From NCBI GenBank assembly GCA_942159475.1, contig OW804096.1, positions 41,167,744-41,231,743 on the forward strand: 64,000 nt of DNA, in the 5' to 3' direction. The notes under the pieces were generated by a model. The model was given only the letters and a program-made list of their open reading frames with translations. It ran no database searches and had not been told where the DNA came from. The DNA is from Sthenelais limicola. Taxonomy: Eukaryota > Annelida > Polychaeta > Phyllodocida > Sigalionidae. Of the stretch, positions 47,978 to 58,289 are shown one piece after another (position 1 is the stretch's first letter; each line of letters begins with the position of its first letter). The position numbers and the translations under genes were made by a program.

Positions 47978-49726
47978 TTAACATTTAATATCAGTAGCTG
48001 ATACGGAACGATAGCATACTCGAATGGTAGAGTTGCTCTGAATACGTTGATCCAATTCTGATCCCTGAATTGCGATCCAGGTCAAACACTGATTTTATTC
48101 GATGTTTGCTTCATGTCGCTTCACAGCTCTCTCACGATATAGCAGAGAGGGTCGGCGATGGATGGGCTACTCGTATGCTATTTTTAGATCAGATATCAGA
48201 AAGTGGCATGCCCTTTTCGTGCGTCATAGACCCCCCCCCCCCCCTCCTCACCTACCAGCGCATCTTGTAGGCCTAGTGGATTGCAGCCTACCTTGACAGA
48301 ACCCTATCCAATGCATAAATCAAACCCAATGGGAGATGTACTCTAAGTGTCTACCCAAACTCATGGCATATCAAAGAGTATGCCCCTTAACAACAGCACT
48401 CTGGGCATATCCAGGTTAATATCACTCCTACCTCCAATGCCCTCTACTAGCATTTGCTCCTGGCTTTGGTAGAAAACAGATTGCCTAGAATGCGTGGTTC
48501 ATGGGTGGCTTATCGGGCAGAATGTTTTTTCTCAAGATCAGACATTAATTATAAGGTTCGGGCAATCGAGAAATCAATACACATCATGCCAATCGGAACT
48601 AGCTCTGCCTCCCTCTCTCTCTCTCTGCCTGCTCTCCCGAATACAGACATTGGGCTGCATAGGAAAAAACATTTCGATAGACATTTTCATGTAAAATATT
48701 CCAACTTTAACCAAGAATGCCCCAGGGATTTTCTTTCAGTAATTTCACTTTAGAGTCGATGACCAGTTTTACGAGCATAGTTTTCGACATATCGATTGAG
48801 AACTTTCCCGGACCCTTGGTGATGAAAGCTCTTCCTCTATAAACAAAATAGAAGTGAGGCAATCCGCAGACCGAGGCCTACAGGGATGAAGGGAAGGAGA
48901 ATTCCCTCGTTCGAACGCATCTAAACTCGTGCGGAAAATCGATGCTGTTACAAGTCGGGATAAAGAGATAGCTATGGGCTCCCCAAGTCTTGTGGATATA
49001 AAGTCCTTATCTTGAGAAAATACTTCGCTTCCGGCATTTCTTCCCACAAGAAATTTGCCGAGCTTCTTTACTAGAGTGGATTGGTAGAAGGTATACATAT
49101 AGGGAACCGACTCGTATCCTTCATTAGTTCTCAGAGCGCTGTGAAAGTTCTTTCTGTACTTTCCTAAGGGAAAGATATTCTTCTAGGGAAGGGTATCTAT
49201 GTCATTTTACATGAAGTAATAGATTCCAGTTCTGGAGGGCAATCCTGGGGAAAGCCACAGCGATAATTATTGCCACCGCAGAGGATGGAATTCTCATCAG
49301 TTGAGCTCGTGATCTGAGCCCTCCAGAGTTATAGAGACGGTCCCCTGGAAGATGTATGGATTTCTTGAAACGTCTATGATGTCTCATATAGATCGGAACA
49401 TGACCCTTTCTGATCTATCTCAAGAAAGATAATGTCCGACATTTGTTGCCGTCATCCAGAATGTTTGAAGTTGCATTCGAGATACATGTAGAAAGAATTT
49501 TGAATTATTTGATATCTGAAACGACGGCAATCAATAATAATTATTGATGACTAGGGCACCATCGCACGAAGATTGATTATAGAAAATGATTCAGGTAATT
49601 GATTGAATAATTTAAATGCTCACTGCTTGTTTATTGATAATGGACATTTTCAAGATTAATATACATGTGATTACTATTACTCTGCCTCTTGATGAGAACT
49701 TTTGAATCCATGCCTTCTCCAAATCA
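47978..49726. other. Unassigned DNA including a compositionally distinct block
   Basis: It contains a run of 14 C (48231-48244) and a CT microsatellite (48609-48628). The block 48769-49390 is GC-richer and open on the minus strand in two frames: 48769-49098, about 109 codons, and 49202-49387, about 61 codons. It also has several short palindromes such as TTCCTAAGGGAA (49161-49172). Both translations look protein-like but carry no recognised domain. They may be a decayed transposon or a broken gene. Confidence 0.35.
48407..48434 (+). repeat. 28-bp dispersed exact repeat, member 2
   Basis: It is identical to 45738-45765. Flanking similarity is weak ('actctg' with a few bases upstream), so only the core is clearly shared. 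Confidence 0.8.
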
Positions 49727-49889
49727 CAGTCTAGGCTCAGAGTCTATCAGATGAGATAAGATAGGCATACCAATGACTTCCCCGGCCCTGGAGTAGGCTC
49801 ACAGCTACCGTTCTAATAGGATTCTAATTGGATTTTGCTGTTAGTTTCCCTGAGTTTGAAGGTATCTGATAAACTCTGAGCCTAGACCG
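49727..49889 (+). mobile_element. MITE family 1, copy 8
   Basis: It starts CAGTCTAGGCTCAGAGTCTA and ends TGAGCCTAGACCG, both close to the family termini. It is flanked by ATCA on both sides (49723-49726 and 49890-49893), a clear 4-bp target duplication. The middle is more diverged than in copies 3 and 4 (gattctaattggattttgctgtt). Confidence 0.92.
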
Positions 49890-51767
49890 ATCAGTTACTC
49901 TCGTGATAAATATCTCGGCAACAATGATCAAAATGGAACTTCATCATACCCCTAAGAGAAGAAGAGGGTTCTATGAAGTCCTATTGTGATCCCCAAATTC
50001 CTCTTAAGTCGGACTTCTTGCCAAAATATGTGACCTCCCGAGAGTTGAAACCTTTTTGGACGTATCTTGTATTGGTTTTAATCCTTTTATGTGAGTAGTT
50101 CTCCTTTTTGGATTAGGCAAAGAAATTATGAAGAACTATCGCGAATCTTGAAGGGAACCTTTGTCCCAAATCTGTACATAAGCCAAGATAAACTCATTTC
50201 CAGGGTATCACGTAGCTTTAGTTCCATATGATGCATTAAGCATGAGCATTATACAGACCAGGATATGCTGGCACTGAACCCACTCCTTGGTTCCTGGCCC
50301 ATACAAATACTCCTATATATACACGAGTATGTATAGATATATGTATGTATACATGGTGAAATGGGTAGTTAATAACTACTACCTGGACCCATGGATATGA
50401 TAAGTTGTTGTGTAGGCCGCCACCTCCTGGTTCCTAGTTGATATGTCCTTCAGGTAGAATCTCATTAAATCTGATAGATGACATTTGATGCCACTCTTCA
50501 GGCATCCATTGTGGCTTCCCTATTAAAAAATACGTCCTTGGAAAACCCACTGACAAACGTGAATAGAATGAGAACAATATATTTGTCCCACGAGCCTCTA
50601 TAATTTATGCAGCGATTCCTAGTACAAAGCATAGCCTATATATGGAGGTATGACATGAAAACTGATATTATTCTTTTGACATTTCCTCAAATTTGAGTCA
50701 ACAGCAAAAGGTTCCGCTACATGCCCACAAAGATAGATTTTAATGCAGCATAATATTCTTTGGCAAAAGTCCTGAATTGCCAGACAACTCAAATTTGCCT
50801 TCTTTATATTCCGATATGAATGGTCTGAGCATAGGAATGCTTTAGTAGGTTGGGCATTTACATACCAAGTGTTATTTTTATATCAAATAAGCCACTTCAC
50901 ATACATTAGATAAAAGAGAGTTTTGATATTTTACAAAAAAAAATGGCCCCAAGCGTATTAATCATAGTAAAATAACAATCGGGCATTGTAAAGTTTTTCC
51001 CCCCATTAGTGGCACTTTGATGCACACCTGAAAAAGATGCGGAGAGTTAGTGAAGGGGAGGGCAGTGTGTACGTGACCTCTGCAAAGTGTCACACTTCTC
51101 TGTGGGACTCCCATAATGGTAACATCATCATAGTGTAATATCAATAACTACCCTCGGAAGCCATACATAATTCCAAAAGAGACTTGCACAACCCTCAAAC
51201 AATCAGTACGTATATTCAAGTGTGCACAGTTCGATTTTGTTTGAATATTTGATTTTAACAAGTACACCAAGGAAGTAACCTCTTTACAAATTGACCTATA
51301 TCAATCCATTAATAATGTCTAGCGATGTATTAAATCGTGCACAACTTCAGAAAATTTCAACGAGGTGTCTATTAAAAACTCATCAACGCTCTTATTTTAA
51401 AAGCCTTTTCATGGGGAATGATAATATGACGGATTTAATTAATTTCCTGTTTGGACGTGTTGCCCATGCAATCATAAATCAAGTTGCATAATTATACTCT
51501 TATCTGTATGTAAGGCTCGTATCTCATTCCAAACAAAGCTGGAAATTTAATATCTTCACGATTGTCAAATCACATATAATCGGTGTACAATACACTCGAT
51601 AAGTGACCTGAATATTCTCATTATACTCGAGGCTATGAAGCTGTTTATCAAGCCACCAGAATTAATTGCCATGAGGTACGATCTGTGTGAACAATGACGC
51701 CCAGGGAAGGCCATGAAAACAAGAAGAGACAATCAAAAGCCTCAGGTCTAGTCTAGGCGTATGTAGT

Positions 51768-52004
51768 GTGTGCGAGCTAGGAAGAGATGTGACTGATGGG
51801 TCTTATGAGCACACTGGTAACGAGGAATACACCCGTGCACATCCACCATCATACAGTGCAGGGATTACTCGAGTCCGCCTGGGTTATGAGCCAATTCTGA
51901 AGATAGTAGAGAGAGAAAGGCTCTCCCATTCCATTGTGGCAATTGTCTGTGGTGCATATTTACACACTGAACTTGTTGCAGCATTAGTCGGATGGATTAA
52001 CTAA
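51768..52004 (+). CDS. Weak candidate open frame, unrecognised
   Basis: An ATG opens 78 codons to a TAA. The translation is balanced and not AT-driven (for example SYEHTGNEEYTRAHPPSYSAG, then RVRLGYEPILKIVERE), with a hydrophobic C-terminal third. No splice borders or domain are clear. It lies 63 bases upstream of the exon candidate at 52067 but in a separate context. Confidence 0.2.
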   Translation: MCELGRDVTDGSYEHTGNEEYTRAHPPSYSAGITRVRLGYEPILKIVERERLSHSIVAIVCGAYLHTELVAALVGWIN

Positions 52005-52066
52005 CCAAACCAAGTTCTTTCTTTCGTGTTTTCGGAATACCGGTATATACTTTGTGCCAGAGAATC

Positions 52067-52118
52067 ATGGCTACCTCAGATCATGCAGTCATTACCAGGC
52101 TCCTCAATTTAATTCAGG
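52067..52118 (+). CDS. Candidate short first coding exon
   Basis: An ATG (AGAATCATGG) opens 17 codons plus one base, reading MATSDHAVITRLLNLIQ. The frame ends at a consensus donor, CAGG|GTAAGT, with GT at 52119-52120. An acceptor-like tttgtgccag lies just upstream, so it could instead be an internal exon. The shortness limits confidence. Confidence 0.3.
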
Positions 52119-54709
52119 GTAAGTTCAAGAACAGGTGCAAGTTTATTGCCAAAGTTCTTCAATGTATCCTTGACTGTTTTATGCATTGGGCGACGAGTGT
52201 TTTATCTCATATCTGAATGGGAAGGACAATGTTGTTTTAAAGCATTTGCTAAATCTTAGTTTTATTATAAAAGTAATGGGAGCGTGGTTCGCATGGAATG
52301 ACTGTCGCCCTGGGAATCTCTGTAAACTAAGTTATGGTTGGTTCTGTTGGATAAACATTTCAAGTTTATTCATCTTCTGACTGCATTTCGAGGGCCATCA
52401 ATGCCATATGTCATCTCCAAGTCGTCTGGAGGAAATATAAAGCGCAACACGTAATCTTACTTTGGTACATTAAAACTAACCAACGATAAAGTTCAACTTA
52501 TATTGCCCGCGTTACATGAAAGCTATGCCAACTTGGCCCAAGCCCTAGAAATAGACTAACACCATGCAGTTGTCAGATCCAGTCGGTCATTCAAGCATTC
52601 AAACTAGATCAATAATACAGTATATATATGTTTGCTTAGGTAGTATAAGTAGTATAATATATATAGCTTTGATCTCAGCATATTATTACAGGCAATGTAT
52701 TTTCACACAGTTTAGACAATACCAAGGTGCGACTAATTTGTGTGAGAATAAAGAGTACCGGATACACCTGACCATATCTAAAAGCCATTAAGGATAGGCT
52801 TACTATAATGCAAGACCATAAGCTGTTGATCCATATAAGTAGCTGCCTGTATTATTTTGTAATCAGGTTTTACTGATAGATGGATTTTAATTAGAGCTCT
52901 GGGAAGTGGGATTAAGTATGAAAATAGAATTCTCATGAGAAGAGGTTCCCTGGGGCGGTACAATTCCAGATGCAATGTTATAGAAGTCACTTTTATATAT
53001 TACTTCGGAATCCCTCCTGATACATCGCTTCATGTTGATGGTGTTCACTGAAGAGCGATATTCCTGGGCGATAAAAACAATTTAGAAGCGGTTTGGTGTC
53101 CAATGAAGCGGTATTGAAGCAATATATATTGTAACCTATTATTTTAGTAAGAAATGACTACTCAGAAGCAACCTTTGAGAGGTAGAAACGGTAAATTTGT
53201 AGATATTTTCGCTCGTGGAACTACCTTGAGGCGATGTAGAAGCGATATGGAGTTCACTACAGCGGTACAGAAACGATGAGAATTTGCTTTGAAATCGCCT
53301 CAGTGGACGGCGTCCTTTTATCTTCATGTATAGGCGATCTGTTGTCAGGTTTTGCCTGTTCCCACTTTCTATAAAGTGTTGCTCAGTTAGTAATCACAGT
53401 GGGATATTACGCAGATTGAGATAACATTTGAAACATTATATGTTTTATACACATACAGTTTATGCTTGTATGATAACTTATTATATGTTAGCCCTGGAAA
53501 GTATCATGTTTTTGATGCCATCCATAGCATTTCAGTTTTATGTTATTTGTACGCACAATTGTTCCCTATCTCATCACATGACGCACCATGTGGAAAGCTG
53601 TATCCATATTATCTATGGACATGAGGCAATGTCTCTAATTAACTTACTTTTGTACAAACTAACCAACTTGAAATATGAACAAAGAGAACATTAAAACAAT
53701 ACTTTGTCCATGAAACACAAATCATACAAGCACTATTTTAATTACATTACACTCCCACCATTGGGAAAGTTTGTTTTTGATGTTGACCTAAAACCTAATT
53801 CTGTGGAGCATGTAGTATTATTCATACCGTACGAGTTCCATTTACCCTTCATGTTAAATTGAGGACACATCATGACATGCTACACGAAGTATGAATAAAT
53901 CTCCTGGGTCTTGGATGAAAGGAGACAATATGTGAAAGGAAAAAAAACAACAAAGTTCGGTGATATCCCGGAAGGGGTCTCTTCTGTCGTCTCCATGCTT
54001 CACTGGCCCAGCGGGAGGCAAGATGCTCCCAGACAGTCGTGCCTCCATGTGATCTAATATGGTACTACAATCACTTTTTAAAAAACTAAGGATGGCTGAG
54101 TGAATACATTTCCAGTTTGGCGGGTCAATTTCTGAATGTAGATGGAGACGAATGGATAATTAATTCACAGGGGCTCGGAATGAATTACTGATCCAATTAA
54201 TTATATGTTTGTAATCGGTGTAATGAAAAAAAACCGCCTGTCAACAATAAATCAATATAATATAATTATGTATCGGATATTATTTTATTATGATAATAAT
54301 GGTAATGTCTATGGCCAAGCGGTGAAATTTATTTTTATGAACGATATGAATTACTAAGTGAAAATGAAGTGCAATAGTCAGAGACAAAATAAATATCATA
54401 ACGTCGGGTAGCCATGCATTGCTTGTATTTGTTGCGCTCTGTGTGTACTACTGGTAATATATATATAAATGCATAACAGTATAAACACTCAATGTAATTC
54501 ATTCTATTTCCCTCCCACTTGAATCTTCTAATGGGTATCTATTCCCCTTGAAACTATGTGATAAAAATCTTGTCATAATAGATGGGGTGTTTCAACCACC
54601 ATATATACTGCAAACATAAAATATCCACCATCCGGTGAGATCGACTTACTTCTTGCATGTTTTTGTTTCCACCCATACAACCGTACCTGCTCAATGACAT
54701 TGACAGAGT

Positions 54710-54890
54710 TTACCCCCGGTAAGAAAGAGGGTATTGGAGAGTTTCCAAGTACCCACCAGTGTCTACATCAATTCTACCACCTGGTTTACTCCACACATGC
54801 AGTCCAGATTCTCTAATGTAAATGAATGTCCATAGAAACAAGTTATAGCAGGTTGTGTAAGGAATAGGGCCTCCGCTCTGACCACACGCC
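54710..54890 (-). CDS. Candidate exon, unrecognised protein
   Basis: On the minus strand a strong acceptor (ctcttgtttgctgcag, AG at plus 54891-54892) is followed by an open frame. It reads ACGQSGGPIPYTTCYNLF, then WTFIYIRESGLHVWSK, then PGGRIDVDTG. It either ends at a donor (ACTG|GTGGGT, exon 54757-54890) or continues to the TAA at 54710-54712 as a terminal exon. The composition is balanced, with Trp, Cys and Gly well represented, which is unusual for random AT-rich frames. A second minus-strand stretch ending at AGAA|GTAAGT (near 54648) follows within 100 bases and could be the next piece. No family is recognised. Confidence 0.4.
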
Positions 54891-57539
54891 CTGCAGCAAA
54901 CAAGAGATTCTGTTATTTGGGGTGAAGGGCCAAAGGTTGCAGTCATTATTGTTTATAATCAGTGTTTTGTTTATGTAATGAGAGGTATTTGATGACGTAC
55001 GTTACACAGAACATACATTACTTCATATACCAATCGCATGCACCGAAAAGTGTCAAGACACACAACCTGAAGTCTGAAAAAGATTTTTCTTTTTAAATTA
55101 TAGCTATGGTGGACTTAACATACACCTTCTTTTATCAAGGAAAGGATTTTTTATTGCAAGTTTATTACGCCAAAGATAGTTATACACGCAGTTCTAGGAT
55201 TCCCGGATCCTTCGAGTGCACAACACAGAATATTATCTTAAATCTCCCTAGTTTATTTTATGGTTAGTGGCAAGCCTTTGGGTAAAAGGTACATCCCTTA
55301 GGTTCAGTTGTGAACTATAGCATTATTGTTGGTTTCTGATGAGTCAGGACCACTTATAAAGAGAGCCTCTATAGCTGTGAAGGTCAGGGTATCTGGACAT
55401 TGTCCAGTACCACACCGTCTAGACATGGTTATTTCTTCAAATAAATACTTTTAGAAAGGGAAAGGGTGGCCGATCTGGGGTGTCGATAAACTTGAATATA
55501 AACTCTAGTGCTGGGTATGTTTCATTAGATTTTATCCTGTGTGGGCTAAATTCCTGCTGGAATTAAAAATAACACATTGAGAAGATACCTAAAGTATCAT
55601 TATATGGTGCTGAAATGGGTCTGTGAACCAGAAGGTATATAGCCCCTCTGATTGTCTGTGACATGTCTGGGAAAACAGAAAGAGATTAGACCTTATAAGA
55701 TTGATTGGGTGAATTAGTCATACACAGCAGTCATTTTGCTGAATCACGAAAAAAACAACCCACCTCAAAGACAAGCATGCAAGCGTCACAATGCTTTTAA
55801 ACGTCAAATAATAACTGATGTAATATGATATTGCAAACAATCGTATCTAAACACGAACATTGCTATAAGTTTTGTTTGACCCATATGCGAAAACCCAGTG
55901 AGTCACATTTAGAGATATTAATTGTAATCATCCAACATTAGGTATCAAATCAGAGATAATAAACCAATACTGCTCTGTATCTGTGATACTGAATTTTCTT
56001 CTGTGAAGGGCATATATGTTAATGGGCTGGGTTATTGCTATCTTTGTCCTTCAACAAGGCTGAACTTCTATATTTAGTCAGACCTGAGTAACATTTAGTA
56101 GTAGAAACATTTATATCTATGCCTGAAAGTGAGATCGTGGTCTGGCATTTGTTTTGTTGGTCATCCATTGCTACGACCCTGCCCGAAGCATCTGAAGTGC
56201 ATATTTTTCTTTGACATTCTATTTGCAAACATTATATGGCGGTGAAAGTTTAAAAAAGTACCTCGGGTCTATTCATTTTAGCCTGTCACATCAGACATTG
56301 GTCAGTTGGACAGATAGTTTTAAAAGTAAACTTCCCTTTTAACGGTATTGTATCGTGGCCCAGTACACGCAGCGGTGAGCCAATTAGTTACATGTTTTAA
56401 CGAACCGAATTCTCGCAGGATCCACGAAGTATTTTAACATATTTCGCCATGAAAATATAGCAGAATGTCTTATGAGATAGAGCTCCTCATGTTAATGGAG
56501 GTATTTAACGGGTGAGATTATTTATTTGTTGCTTGGTGATATACAAAATACGCCAGGTATAGTTTTAATTCATCCTAACTAGCTTTGGGCGTCGGATTCT
56601 GGGAATAGAATTGGGAGATTTATATGCATCTATGATTCCTAAATGTCACACTAGGCATATGTTCATATTCTTCCATTGTCTTATATTCCACATGGATGCT
56701 TATGTCATAAGTATACCTTCTATTCTGTGCAGTAGTAGCAGATTCTGTTGGTGGCATACTCGGGTAAAGGTTATATCTTTGTTAGAAATACCTGCGTATA
56801 GGGACGTATATATGAAACAACCAATCCCCGCCTCCCCTGCGGAATTCCAATTGTCATTTATTTTACTTAGGTCAGGGGAGGTTAGACAAAATATTCGTCC
56901 CCTAGCCCCCAAGTTGGGGAACTATAGGGCTAGCTGAGCAGGCTAAGGGGACGTATAACATAGAGTAAATACCTTCCTGCTTTGGGACATGTAAGATATC
57001 TAATTCCTCGCATTTGTATTCTGTCTATATATGATCTCATAAGCAGACGGTCGTCATTTCAAAGCTTGTAAAGCCTTTGAAGGAACAAACTTATAATTAA
57101 CTGCACATATCTATAGAACATTCAACAGGTCTTCTGAATTGATCTTTTCAGTCAGGCCATCTTCTATAATAACCTTACCTTGTATTGGCTTGTTTCTATC
57201 TCTCTTGATCTAAAAATTCAGAAGAAATGTAAAATCGCCCTCCGGCCCATTCGATAAATTGAGGGTTAAACTGATTAAACGTCTGCTCCTTGACAGCACA
57301 GTACATATTTTTGGCAATGAGCCAATTCATTTCCCCCCAACACTCCAATCGAAGATGCCTTTGTGAGTGAGGTTGATATTATAAGAAGTTGAAAGCAAAA
57401 TAATCAGTCGCCGCCATATATAAAACATAATTCATTCGCTCTGGTCTGTCCTTACTCATCAGCAAGTCAATGTGGCCATGATTGTTTCAGAAGCCTAATG
57501 CCATTTGTCTCGCCCCTGTGATCACACATCTTATCAAGT
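54891..57539. other. Unassigned AT-rich DNA
   Basis: No gene is supported. The frames at 56611-56937 plus and 56700-56912 minus overlap each other and have no domain. Confidence 0.5.
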
Positions 57540-57930
57540 TTATTTTTTTATGGAATCAGGCGCAATATTAACGCCCTTAATTAAGAGTCAATCAAAGAGG
57601 GGATTAATTGGAAGTAATTAGAAGAGACGTGTGTACGTAACGACACACTTGGAGTGCTATTGCCAAGGTTAACACCCTTGTTGTTCAGTCGACATTGATG
57701 ATCCGGGTGTTAAGATAAGTCATCCCCTCACTAATTATGTCCCGTTTATGAACTAAGCTAATGATTTACTTTGATTCCGTGTGGAGCATCCATCCCCTCG
57801 CAAAACAAAATGAATTTATCGCAATTATCACACCTCTGTTGTGGTGACAGTGATCCTGTTCAGATTTCATGAATCAATTAGTCAAGCCATATACATTAAT
57901 GGCTTAATTAACGCATCCCAACATGCTCAT
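57540..57930. promoter_or_regulatory. Candidate developmental enhancer (homeodomain-site cluster)
   Basis: Motifs are packed closely: TTAATTAA (57577-57584), the TCF/LEF-like ATCAAAG (57591-57597), the Otx/bicoid-like GGATTA (57601-57606) running into TTAATTG, and TAATTAG (57615-57621). Further on are GTTAACA (about 57668), CTAATTATG (about 57731), TAATGATTTA (about 57759) and TTAATTAA (about 57903). There is no open frame of note. Composition is more mixed than in the neighbouring AT-rich DNA, so the TAAT cores are not simply due to base bias. Confidence 0.35.
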
Positions 57931-58009
57931 TTATCATGTAGACTTCACAGAAGTAACATATATATAACGAATAGGTTTGGTAACATTTTGCTTGCTTTAT
58001 TTACATAAT

Positions 58010-58060
58010 AGTGTTTTTTTAAGGTTGAGAAACTTAGTGTTTTTTAAGTTTGAGAAACTT
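58010..58060 (+). repeat. Two-copy 26-bp tandem repeat
   Basis: The unit AGTGTTTTTT-AAG(G/T)TTGAGAAACTT occurs twice in a row, 14 bases before the insertion point of MITE copy 9. Confidence 0.8.
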
Positions 58061-58074
58061 ACTTTTTCCAGTTA

Positions 58075-58289
58075 CAGTCTAGGTCCAAACCCTCAGATCA
58101 GATAAGAATGGTTTGTCAGTGATTGGATGCCTACTTCGCTAATCGGTTTCCTGGATCTGGACTCGGCATTGTTATCGGAATATACTGACATTTTGCGGTC
58201 TTAATGGAATTATAATAGCATTTTGCTTTTTGAGGGCGAGAGGCTTCCCCTTAGTTTAAAGGGACTCTCTCAACTTTGGGCCTAGACTG
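58075..58289 (+). mobile_element. MITE family 1, copy 9 (longest, intact ends)
   Basis: It starts CAGTCTAGGTCCA and ends TGGGCCTAGACTG, with matching changes in both termini, and is flanked by GTTA on both sides (58071-58074 and 58290-58293). All internal blocks are present. An extra stretch of about 30 bases in the middle duplicates the 'atggaattataatagcattttgc'-type block (58170-58230), making it 215 bases long. Non-coding. Confidence 0.93.

Larger units (their letters stand above)
49890..54709. other. Unassigned DNA with weak exon candidates
   Basis: Most is AT-rich and without signal. The block 53020-53335 shows recurring GAAGCGGT / GTAGAAGCGAT motifs and may be a decayed repeat. Two candidates near 51768-52118 are listed separately. 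Confidence 0.45.

Noticed and set aside
48231..48244. C14 run (with C12 runs at 27049 and 34625, and G14 at 60385) as a functional site
   Set aside because: Simple homopolymers are common and prone to sequencing error. Only the multi-run tracts were kept as possible quadruplexes.
51749..51762. TCTAGTCTAGGCG as a MITE family 1 remnant
   Set aside because: Short match without flanking family sequence.
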